From assembly GCA_045538535.1 (NCBI GenBank), contig JAZSRN010000025.1:1-21962 (forward strand): a DNA stretch of 21,962 nucleotides. Direction: 5' to 3'. The DNA is from RUG14219 sp045538535. GTDB lineage: Bacteria > Cyanobacteriota > Vampirovibrionia > Gastranaerophilales > Gastranaerophilaceae. The notes under the pieces were generated by a model. The model had not been told where the DNA came from, did no database searches, and worked only from the letters and a program-made list of their open reading frames with translations. The first letter of the stretch is position 1. Every line of letters starts with the position of its first letter. Shown in pieces: positions 15,850-21,962 of the stretch. A program made the translations under genes and the position numbers.

Positions 15850-16851
15850 ATGAAAGAAATTATTATGTCCGGTATGAGACCGACCGGCAAATTACATTTA
15901 GGCCATTATCTCGGCGTTATACAAAATTGGGTTCAATTACAAGATAAATATGAATGTTATTTTGCGGTTGCAGATTGGCACGCACTTACAACAAAATATG
16001 ACAAAACCGAAAATTTAAAACAAGACGTTAGAGAAGTCGTTATTGATTGGTTAGCCTCAGGTATTGACCCTAAACGTTCAACCATATACGTACAATCTTT
16101 GGTTCCTGAAACAGCAGAACTCAACATCTATTTGGGAATGATTACTCCGCAAGCTTGGGTAGAAAAAGACCCGACGCTAAAGGATATGGCAAAAATTTTA
16201 CGTAACAAAGAATCTAACGCTCAACAAATCAATTACGGTCTTTTAGGTTATCCGGTTTTAATGTCTGCAGATATCATGACATTTAACGCACACGCCGTAC
16301 CGGTTGGCGTTGACCAAGTCGCACATATTGAAATTACCAGAGATATTGCAAAAAGATTTAACCATTTATACAAAACTGATTTTTTCAATGAAGCAAAACC
16401 TATTTTAAATCATTGCTCACTAATTTGCGGCTTAGACGGCCAAAAGATGGGTAAATCCTTCCAAAACGATATAAAAATTTCAGACACAGAAGAAATCACT
16501 GCCAAAAAAGTTATGTCCGCAATTACAGACAAATCAAGAATGCGAAAAGACGACCCCGGTCATCCGCAAGATTGCGAAGTTGCGTTCAAATATTGGCAAA
16601 TATTTGGCGATGAAAAAACTGTAGAAACAATAAAACAAGAATGCGAACAAGGCAAACGTGGATGTGCAGACTGCAAACGTCAACTTGGGGCTTGTATCAA
16701 CGAAAAATTCAAAGAAATTCGAGAACGTCGCAGATATTACGAAGAACATCCGGAAGAAGTGGATAGAATTATTGTTGAGGGCTCTAAAAAAGCGCAAATC
16801 AAAGCGCAAGAAGTCTTGCGAGAAGTCCGCAAACTTGTGGGAATGTATTAA
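15850..16851 (+). CDS. trpS: Tryptophanyl-tRNA synthetase, with iron-sulfur-type cysteine motif
   Basis: Charges tRNA-Trp with tryptophan in the cytoplasm. The 333-residue class I enzyme shows the HIGH-type motif in GMRPTGKLHLGHY, the KMSKS-type motif as KMGKS at 199-203, and the typical DWHALTT and VGVDQVAHIE segments. Near the C-terminus C242, C265, C272 and C275 have spacing C-x22-C-x6-C-x2-C, the pattern described for the [4Fe-4S]-binding Thermotoga maritima TrpRS, so a cluster near the anticodon-binding region is predicted. I choose ATG at 15850 rather than GTG at 15841 because AAAGGAA abuts the GTG and is about 10 bases before the ATG. It has its own promoter and is followed by a strong terminator, so it is probably monocistronic. 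Confidence 0.96.
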   Translation: MKEIIMSGMRPTGKLHLGHYLGVIQNWVQLQDKYECYFAVADWHALTTKYDKTENLKQDVREVVIDWLASGIDPKRSTIYVQSLVPETAELNIYLGMITPQAWVEKDPTLKDMAKILRNKESNAQQINYGLLGYPVLMSADIMTFNAHAVPVGVDQVAHIEITRDIAKRFNHLYKTDFFNEAKPILNHCSLICGLDGQKMGKSFQNDIKISDTEEITAKKVMSAITDKSRMRKDDPGHPQDCEVAFKYWQIFGDEKTVETIKQECEQGKRGCADCKRQLGACINEKFKEIRERRRYYEEHPEEVDRIIVEGSKKAQIKAQEVLREVRKLVGMY

Positions 16852-16860
16852 TAGTTATTT

Positions 16861-16890
16861 AAAAGGACAAAGATAAATCTTTGTCCTTTT
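16861..16890 (+). terminator. Rho-independent terminator after trpS, probably bidirectional
   Basis: A perfect 13-bp stem (AAAAGGACAAAGA / TCTTTGTCCTTTT) with loop TAAA ends in T-rich DNA. The A-run on the other arm gives a U-run for the convergent ankyrin gene, whose stop is 10 bp away, so it can serve both strands. Confidence 0.9.
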
Positions 16891-16900
16891 ATTTGTTTAA

Positions 16901-17482
16901 TTAATTTTGATATCTTCTAAACACTGCACTTTTTAAATTTTGGTCTTTTGATTTTATTGCACTTATCACAGTATCGTCATCGACCTTTGCTCCGGCATTA
17001 ACAAGTTTTGTCGCCAAACTATATTCTTTCTTTTTAATCGCATAATTTATTGGCGTCAAATCTCCAACACCTTTGTTAACATCTGCACCGTTTACTAACA
17101 ATAATTCAGCCGCAGAAATTTGTTTTCGCGTAATCGCAAACATCAACGGTGTAAATTTTGAATTTACACTATTAACTTCTGCACCATGATTAATCAACAC
17201 TTGCATAGATTTGGTACTACCCATACTAATCGCATAATAAAGTGCAGGTAACTTCAAAAATGTTGTATTTGGACTCATGCCGGCTTGCATAAACATTTCG
17301 ACTAACTCAGGTTTATCTTGAGAAATAGCATCAAATAGTCCCGAAGCACTATACGAAATATTTTGTGCTTGAATTTTTGCGATATAAGACTGTTGTCTAT
17401 CGGTTTCAGCATCTGCAAATGTAGGATTTGCATACCCTAAAACTAACAAAGATGCGAACAATATTAACCCTATCTTTTTCAT
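16901..17482 (-). CDS. Secreted ankyrin-repeat protein
   Basis: 193 residues. The start at 17482 is set by GGAGG with 8-base spacing; the ATG ten codons upstream lacks such a site, and another ATG overlaps the GGAGG. Residues 1-24 (MKKIGLILFASLLVLGYANP then TFADA) form a Sec signal peptide with no lipobox. About four ankyrin-type repeats fill 45-185, with recognisable helical hairpins such as FTPLMFAITRKQISAAELLLVNGADVN broken across positions 108-134, preceded by LPALYYAISMG and followed by LTPINYAIKKKE. Ankyrin proteins bind protein partners; the periplasmic location suggests a binding or chaperone-like role. It has its own promoter and is transcribed towards trpS. Confidence 0.87.
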   Translation of the reverse strand: MKKIGLILFASLLVLGYANPTFADAETDRQQSYIAKIQAQNISYSASGLFDAISQDKPELVEMFMQAGMSPNTTFLKLPALYYAISMGSTKSMQVLINHGAEVNSVNSKFTPLMFAITRKQISAAELLLVNGADVNKGVGDLTPINYAIKKKEYSLATKLVNAGAKVDDDTVISAIKSKDQNLKSAVFRRYQN

Positions 17483-17511
17483 ATAATTTTCCTCCATTAA
17501 CCTATTTTTCA

Positions 17512-17540
17512 ATTATAACAGCTACTTTTTGTATTGTCCA
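17512..17540 (-). promoter_or_regulatory. Sigma70-type promoter of the ankyrin-repeat gene
   Basis: On the minus strand TGGACA (17535-17540), a 17-bp spacer and TATAAT (17512-17517) preceded by TGT give a near-consensus extended -10 promoter just upstream of the GGAGG ribosome-binding site. Confidence 0.7.
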
Positions 17541-17554
17541 ATATTTTAAATAAA

Positions 17555-18220
17555 TTAAACAAGACCTTCTTTCAAAGCTTTAACCGCAGCTTGAGTTCTA
17601 TCATCAACTACCAATTTTTGGATAATATTACACACATGCGCTTTTGCGGTATGTTCAGAAATCATAAGTTCTTCGGCAATTTCCATATTTGATTTTCCGT
17701 CAACAACCAACTTCAAAACCTCGTATTCTCTTTGTGTAAGATTTGAATGTTGCTCTTTAAACATTGCCCTTGACATTTGACGAGGAGGAACAATTCCGCA
17801 ATTTTTATCTCTCAAAATAGGTACAACTTGAGGATCAAGCCACATCGCCCCTTCTTTAATTGTTTTAATTATCACCTTCAAAGTATCGGTATTTATATCT
17901 TTCATCACATAAGCACACGCACCGGCTTGCAATGCCGAAAGAACTTCTTGTTCACTCAAATGAGAAGTCAAAATAATAACTTTTGCTCTATTGTTAATTT
18001 CAAGAATTTTTTTAGTAACGTCAATCCCGTTCATATCAGGCAAACCTATATCCATCAACACAACATCCGGTTTATTTAGCCTAAATTTTTCAAGCGCTTC
18101 TTTACCGCTTTGTGCTTCTAGAGAAACTTCCAATTCATTTTGACCTTCAAACAAGGATTTCAAACCAACACGCATAAGTTTTTGGTCTTCAACTAACATT
18201 ACTTTTATTGATTCGTTCAT
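17555..18220 (-). CDS. NarL/LuxR-family response regulator (orphan)
   Basis: 221 residues. The receiver domain (~5-120) has the acidic pair E11-D12, phospho-acceptor Asp57 in LMDIGLPD, Thr85 in ILTSH and Lys107 in YVMKD, so it should be phosphorylated normally. The LuxR-type helix-turn-helix (~157-218) reads LTQREYEVLKLVVDGKSNME and then EHTAKAHVCNIIQKL. GAGG six bases before ATG supports the start. No histidine kinase or cognate target is adjacent; nadB is divergent across a 230-bp gap, so the regulator might act there or on itself, but no repeated site was identified. It reads toward the ankyrin gene, which has its own promoter. Confidence 0.93.
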   Translation of the reverse strand: MNESIKVMLVEDQKLMRVGLKSLFEGQNELEVSLEAQSGKEALEKFRLNKPDVVLMDIGLPDMNGIDVTKKILEINNRAKVIILTSHLSEQEVLSALQAGACAYVMKDINTDTLKVIIKTIKEGAMWLDPQVVPILRDKNCGIVPPRQMSRAMFKEQHSNLTQREYEVLKLVVDGKSNMEIAEELMISEHTAKAHVCNIIQKLVVDDRTQAAVKALKEGLV

Positions 18221-18450
18221 AATTAACCTCTTTTTGCGATTTTATGTTTTATTTATAAATTTTTCTGATATAAATTTAATCGTTAAAACAGAAATTTTTG
18301 TACGGCAATATTAAACCTTTTTATTTTATAATTTTTATTTTTACTAAAACTTATAAAATCTTTGTAAAGGCTATGGAATTTTTTTTTATTTTGTTTTAAA
18401 ATATCAGAGATAAAACCCCATTCCGATTTAGGGAGAAAAAGGCACTAAAA
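18221..18450. other. Divergent AT-rich intergenic region between response regulator and nadB
   Basis: 230 bp of very AT-rich DNA that must hold promoters for both divergent genes. I see several TATAAA/TATAAT-like hexamers but no hexamer pair good enough to choose, no stable hairpin and no open reading frame. The last 30 bp are the nadB leader with AAGG eight bases before the ATG. Confidence 0.5.
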
Positions 18451-20070
18451 ATGAAATATTCAAAATATTCAACAGTAATAATAGGTAGCGGTATTGCGGG
18501 ATTATATGCCGCATTAAAAATTAATCAACAAGTCAATTTGCCGGACGGAATTTTATTGATTACAAAATCCATCCTTGGAGAAAGTAATTCTCGCTACGCC
18601 CAAGGCGGAATGGTTGCCGTTTTGAAAGAAAACAAATCAGACTCAACACTTTCACATATAACAGATACAATAAAAGCCGGCGCAGGACTTAGCGAACTAA
18701 ATACCGTAAAATTTATTTCAGAAAATTCTGATTCAGTTGTAAAAGATTTACTCAAATTCGGAGTTGAATTTGACAGAGATGAAAACAACAATTTGGCTTT
18801 CACATTAGAAGCCGCACACTCCGCAAAAAGAATTTTACACTCCGGCGGAGATGCAACAGGCAAAATGATTGAAAAAGCTCTAAATCAATGTGTCCGCAAA
18901 AACAAAAATATTGAATTGTACGAAAAAACCACAGTTGTTGATATATTAGTAAATTCAAATCAAGAGTGCAAAGGTATTGTTGTTTTTGATGAAAATTCAC
19001 AATCATACGAAACAATTTATTCCCCTGCCGTAATCCTTGCAACAGGTGGTATCGGTCAACTTTACAAATACACCACTAACCCAAAAGGTGCAACCGGTGA
19101 CGGCATTGCACTTGCATATAGAGCCGGCGCCGTTATGCAAGATATGGAATTTGTACAATTCCATCCGACTGCATTAGCTATAGACGGTGACGAAAACCGA
19201 TTTTTAATCTCCGAAGCCGTACGAGGTGAAGGTGCAAAACTTGTAGATGCAGACGGTGTTGAATTTATGCAAAAATATCACGAGAAAAAAGAACTTGCAC
19301 CACGTGATGTTGTAACCCGCGCAAATTTCAACGAAATGAAAGAAAACAACACTGATTGTGTATATTTGAATGCAACTTGCATTGAAAAAAATAAACTTGC
19401 ACGCAGATTTCCTAATATTTCTAAAAAATGTCTTGAAAATAATATTGATATCTCAAAAGATTTTATTCCGGTCGCACCGGCAGCACATTATTTTATGGGC
19501 GGAATTAAAACCAATCTAAAGGGAGAAACTTCAATAAAAGGACTTTATGCCATTGGAGAGACTGCATCTACAGGTTTGCATGGCGGAAATAGATTGGCGA
19601 GCAATTCGCTTTTAGAATGCGTAGTTTGCGCATATTCCGTTGCTAATTATTTAAAATCCGTAGAACTAAAAACTCCAAAACAAATTGATGAAGAAATTAA
19701 AGCAATTATTGATGATTACGAAAACGATTTTTTAATTCTTGAAGAACTCGATATTGAAACATACAAAAAAGAACTCCAAGAAATTATGTGGAATTATGTT
19801 GGAATTTTACGAGACGAAAAATCTTTAACAACCGCAATCGAAAAAATTATTGAATTAAAATCAAGATTTCCACGGAGCAAAAAATGCTTAAATAATGAAG
19901 AATACGAATTTTCAAACATGCTAATCGTTTCAATGCTAATCGCAAAATCCGCACTTGAACGCAAAGAATCAAGAGGGGCACACTACAGACTCGATTACTT
20001 AAACCAAAATGAAAAAATTATTCACAGTATAATTACCAAAAAAGAAGGAGAAATAAGCTTTGTTAAGTAG
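18451..20070 (+). CDS. nadB: L-aspartate oxidase
   Basis: FAD enzyme that oxidises L-aspartate to iminoaspartate, first step of de novo NAD synthesis. The 539-residue protein has the N-terminal dinucleotide fold VIIGSGIAGLYAAL (9-22), SRYAQGGM (47-54), and LEAAHSAKRILHSGGDATG (119-137) with Glu120. Further residues match family catalytic positions: H238 in VQFHPTAL, R285 in LAPRDVVTRAN and H346 in AAHYFMGGI. The FAD-contacting C-terminal signature is GLHGGNRLASNSLLEC. Length matches the family. ATG with AAGG eight bases upstream. It overlaps nadC by 11 bp. NadA (quinolinate synthase), the expected partner, is not in the window. Confidence 0.96.
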   Translation: MKYSKYSTVIIGSGIAGLYAALKINQQVNLPDGILLITKSILGESNSRYAQGGMVAVLKENKSDSTLSHITDTIKAGAGLSELNTVKFISENSDSVVKDLLKFGVEFDRDENNNLAFTLEAAHSAKRILHSGGDATGKMIEKALNQCVRKNKNIELYEKTTVVDILVNSNQECKGIVVFDENSQSYETIYSPAVILATGGIGQLYKYTTNPKGATGDGIALAYRAGAVMQDMEFVQFHPTALAIDGDENRFLISEAVRGEGAKLVDADGVEFMQKYHEKKELAPRDVVTRANFNEMKENNTDCVYLNATCIEKNKLARRFPNISKKCLENNIDISKDFIPVAPAAHYFMGGIKTNLKGETSIKGLYAIGETASTGLHGGNRLASNSLLECVVCAYSVANYLKSVELKTPKQIDEEIKAIIDDYENDFLILEELDIETYKKELQEIMWNYVGILRDEKSLTTAIEKIIELKSRFPRSKKCLNNEEYEFSNMLIVSMLIAKSALERKESRGAHYRLDYLNQNEKIIHSIITKKEGEISFVK

Positions 20071-20890
20071 ATTTTATATAGAAGACCACGTCAAAGCGGC
20101 ATTACAAGAAGACATCGGCTTTGGCGATATTACAACAGAGAACTTGGCGGAAGATAACGACACACTAAAGGCCGAATTGAATACAAGATGTGACGGTATT
20201 CTTTGTGGTTGCGAAGTTTTCAAAACCGTTTACAAAATTCTTTCAGACGATGTAAATATAAAATTTTACTTCAAAGATGGTGACAAAATTCAAAAAGGTG
20301 ACAAAATTGCAGACATCGAAGGGCCTGCAAAAGCTTTGTTGATGGGCGAAAGAGTTTCACTAAATTACATCCAGCGTATGAGCGGAATTGCAACCGAAAC
20401 CGCAAAATATCAAACCGCAATCGGCAATAACAAAGCAAAAATAGTTGACACCCGCAAAACAACACCAAATTTTAGAGCATTTGAAAAATATTCCGTAAAA
20501 ACCGGCGGTGGTGCATTACACAGATTTAATTTAGCAGATTGTGCAATGATTAAAGATAATCATATACGTTTTGCCGGTTCATTAACAAAAGCGGTTGAAA
20601 AATTAAGAAAAAATATTTCGCACGCACACAAAATCGAAGTTGAATGCGACACTCTTGAACAAGTAAAAGAAGCCGTACAAGTGGGTGCAGATATCATAAT
20701 GCTTGATAACATGACAACAGACATGATGAAAGAAGCATGCCAAATTATCGACAATAAAGCGATTGTTGAAGCAAGCGGAAACGTAACACTTGAAACCGTA
20801 AAAACAATAGCGGAATGCGGAGTGGATATTATTTCATCAAGCGCAATCGTAGCCAAAGCCCCAACATTAGACTTGGCATTGGATATGTAA
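20060..20890 (+). CDS. nadC: Nicotinate-nucleotide pyrophosphorylase (quinolinate phosphoribosyltransferase)
   Basis: Makes nicotinate mononucleotide from quinolinate and PRPP. The 276-residue protein has QEDIGFGDITTE (16-27), R105-M-S-G-I, DTRKTTP (130-136), H154-R155 with the glycine run KTGGGALHR, IKDNHI (164-169), the metal/substrate acidic residues around VECDT (194-198) and LDNM (215-218), and EASGN (237-241). The start is TTG at 20060, inside the end of nadB: AAGGAG sits nine bases upstream, and no in-frame ATG occurs until residue 95, which would delete the first domain. The 11-bp overlap indicates translational coupling with nadB. Confidence 0.95.
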   Translation: MLSRFYIEDHVKAALQEDIGFGDITTENLAEDNDTLKAELNTRCDGILCGCEVFKTVYKILSDDVNIKFYFKDGDKIQKGDKIADIEGPAKALLMGERVSLNYIQRMSGIATETAKYQTAIGNNKAKIVDTRKTTPNFRAFEKYSVKTGGGALHRFNLADCAMIKDNHIRFAGSLTKAVEKLRKNISHAHKIEVECDTLEQVKEAVQVGADIIMLDNMTTDMMKEACQIIDNKAIVEASGNVTLETVKTIAECGVDIISSSAIVAKAPTLDLALDM

Positions 20891-20914
20891 ATTTTGATTT
20901 TAAACTATTAATTC

Positions 20915-20942
20915 AAAATCTCCTCTATTTCGAGGAGATTTT
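20915..20942 (+). terminator. Rho-independent terminator after nadC, probably bidirectional
   Basis: A perfect 11-bp stem (AAAATCTCCTC / GAGGAGATTTT) with loop TATTTC is followed by T residues. The A-rich left arm also provides a U-tract for the convergent prepilin gene ending at 20955. Confidence 0.88.
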
Positions 20943-20954
20943 TGCAATTATTAA

Positions 20955-21833
20955 TTAGTCACATTTGCTTTTTCCGTTCCAACTTAAGCCCGTACAATGC
21001 AAATAATCAAGATTCCCTTTAGCTATAACCCAAAGACTACAAGCTCTTGATGTATCAAATTCACTATCAGGATGTAAACAGCGGGTTATTTGAGTGTTTG
21101 TATCTCCAAAAGTCCCAAAAGGTACAATCATATCTCGAGTGAAAGGTCTTAAATGAAACCAAAAAGCATCTTTGCCTACAACATTAGGCGATTTTGTACC
21201 ATTTATATCAACTATTAATGCAACAGAAATAGATGCCACCTCAGAAACATAAGCACTAACTAATGTCCCATCAGCAAGTATCATTGATGCAAAATTTGTT
21301 ACACCACTACCAAACCTTTCTTCAGTACCGCCCAAATTTTTATAATTTTGAACACCACTACCCTGCTTAAAACAACTAGCATCTTTATCACAATTTTTCA
21401 AAAGATTCATATTTTCTCCAAGTCTCTTTAAAAAAAGTGAAGCATCATCAATATTGCCGGTACCTCCACTAAGACCCTCCCACTCACTAAGTGAACCATA
21501 TTTACTTTTGGCCAAAAGATATGCATTTGATAAAGAAGAATAAACTTTTTTAACTTTTACAACTGTTTCTCTATCCCTATAATTGGCAATTAAATTCGGC
21601 AAAGTCAACGCCGCTACTACTCCAACGATTGCAAGGGTGATTAGAACCTCGGCCAATGTAAAACCGCATTTTCGGTAGGGCGCCGTGTGAGCGAAGCGAA
21701 CCCAGCCCAAGGACTCCGTTTTATCGATTGAGTATCGATAAAATGGAGGTATAGGGTCGGACGTTACTCCGCCGCCATCCCGAATAATGCGGGACGCGAT
21801 TTCTGAATTTGAATTGTTGTAATTTTTAGTCAT
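20955..21833 (-). CDS. Prepilin-like protein (type IV pilin/pseudopilin) with an abnormally long leader
   Basis: 292 residues. The class III prepilin signal is G57 | F58-T-L-A-E62, giving Phe1 and Glu5 of the mature protein, followed by hydrophobic helix 58-80 (VLITLAIVGVVAALT). AAAGGAG seven bases before ATG at 21833 firmly fixes the start, so the leader is 57 residues instead of the usual ~6-25. Residues ~12-55 are encoded by a GC-richer palindromic segment. The mature part has a conserved helix (YRDRETVVKVKKVYSSLSNA), IVDINGTKSPNVVGKDAFWF typical of this pilin-like group, and paired cysteines suggesting disulfides. It would be processed by a prepilin peptidase not encoded here. It ends near a shared terminator with nadC. 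Confidence 0.88.
   Translation of the reverse strand: MTKNYNNSNSEIASRIIRDGGGVTSDPIPPFYRYSIDKTESLGWVRFAHTAPYRKCGFTLAEVLITLAIVGVVAALTLPNLIANYRDRETVVKVKKVYSSLSNAYLLAKSKYGSLSEWEGLSGGTGNIDDASLFLKRLGENMNLLKNCDKDASCFKQGSGVQNYKNLGGTEERFGSGVTNFASMILADGTLVSAYVSEVASISVALIVDINGTKSPNVVGKDAFWFHLRPFTRDMIVPFGTFGDTNTQITRCLHPDSEFDTSRACSLWVIAKGNLDYLHCTGLSWNGKSKCD
21714..21748. repeat. Inverted repeat, 15-bp arms, 5-nt loop
   Basis: CTCCGTTTTATCGAT, loop TGAGT, ATCGATAAAATGGAG. The inner 10 bp are perfect; the outer five include one G/T position that can pair as G-U only in plus-strand RNA. The hairpin lies wholly inside the prepilin leader coding sequence. Confidence 0.85.
21778..21794. repeat. Short GC-rich inverted repeat (TCCCG / CGGGA)
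   Basis: A 5-bp stem with loop AATAATG near the 5' boundary of the insert as read in the prepilin gene, next to GCGAT, which recurs in the hairpin upstream of the gene. Confidence 0.6.
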
Positions 21834-21962
21834 TTTTTGACTCCTTTCATTTTTTCTACTTTTATTAACTTGTACTACTGCTATTCTTTACTTGTCATCG
21901 CGGATTTATTCCGCGATCTCTTTTCAACGATGTCGGTGAATACAGATCGCGCAACATGTGCG
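21834..21962 (-). promoter_or_regulatory. Upstream region of the prepilin gene with palindromes
   Basis: 129 bp to the window edge. It holds the AAAGGAG ribosome-binding site, a perfect hairpin at 21897-21917 and a short CGCA/TGCG repeat at 21950-21962. A tentative promoter on the minus strand (TGACAA, 17 bp, TACAAG) lies just downstream of the hairpin; it is weak. No coding sequence was found. Confidence 0.4.
21897..21917. repeat. Perfect hairpin ATCGCGGA / TCCGCGAT
   Basis: An 8-bp perfect stem with loop TTTAT in otherwise AT-rich DNA. The core GCGAT/ATCGC also occurs at the edge of the leader insert (about 21795-21800) and at 21944-21949, so these may be pieces of one repeat family. Confidence 0.75.

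Larger units (their letters stand above)
21672..21800. repeat. GC-richer palindromic segment inserted in frame in the prepilin leader (boundaries approximate)
   Basis: About 130 bp with clearly higher GC than the flanking AT-rich DNA. It contains GGCGCC (21679-21684), a tandem GCGAA-GCGAA, a 15-bp hairpin (21714-21748), GC-rich runs around CCGCCGCC and a CCCG/CGGG hairpin (21778-21794). It has no stop codon in the prepilin frame and encodes roughly residues 12-55 of the leader. Seen directly: the composition shift, hairpins and open frame. That it is a mobile or repeated element is inference, since only one copy is in the window. Confidence 0.55.

Noticed and set aside
21672..21962. Insertion sequence or transposon
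   Set aside because: No transposase frame, no long terminal inverted repeats and no target duplication could be identified; only short palindromes are seen.
1..21962. tRNA, rRNA, CRISPR array or known riboswitch
   Set aside because: No cloverleaf-like sequences with a CCA/TTCG pattern, no regularly spaced repeats and no conserved riboswitch core were recognised by eye on either strand.

Overview
The window is AT-rich DNA whose gene content points to a Gram-negative-type (diderm) bacterium related to the non-photosynthetic cyanobacterial sister lineage (Melainabacteria/Vampirovibrionia, probably Gastranaerophilales). That assignment is an inference. It rests on the prepilin motif FTLAEVLITLAIVGVVAALT, the secretin-based type IV pilus operon, the small adenine-rich leaders, and several conserved-looking proteins that I cannot assign to a better-known family. 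No rRNA, tRNA, CRISPR array, transposase or prophage gene was seen.

Layout. Bases 1-1344 (minus) hold the N-terminal half of pyruvate phosphate dikinase, cut by the window edge. Bases 1464-7411 (minus) are a tight four-gene type IV pilus operon: a PilP/GspC-like envelope protein, a PilQ-type secretin, the PilB assembly ATPase and the PilC platform protein. Two matching inverted repeats 40 bp apart lie upstream of it. Bases 7595-9969 (minus) form a nucleotide-metabolism group: a stand-alone AICAR-transformylase-like protein, a dCMP deaminase and a uridine-kinase-like protein. Bases 10135-15761 are mostly poorly characterised genes: a Gln/Thr-rich coiled-coil protein, an HD-GYP protein, a stand-alone OLD-type TOPRIM protein, a putative papain-like/C39-like cysteine peptidase, and a 5'-nucleotidase-family protein without a signal peptide.

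From 15850 onward: tryptophanyl-tRNA synthetase carrying the cysteine spacing of the iron-sulfur TrpRS type; a secreted ankyrin-repeat protein; an orphan NarL/LuxR response regulator; the NAD biosynthesis pair nadB-nadC, translationally overlapped; and a prepilin-like protein whose leader peptide is greatly lengthened by a GC-richer, palindrome-bearing segment that stays in frame.

How the genes connect. The pilus operon supplies the export pore, motor and inner-membrane platform, and the distal prepilin is a likely substrate of this or a related machine. No prepilin peptidase, PilT or PilMNO is in the window. The nucleotide genes and nadBC are housekeeping. Most promising for novelty are the in-frame palindromic insert in the prepilin leader, the TOPRIM protein lacking its usual ATPase, the cytoplasmic cysteine-peptidase-like protein, and the AICAR-transformylase homologue with altered active-site motifs.
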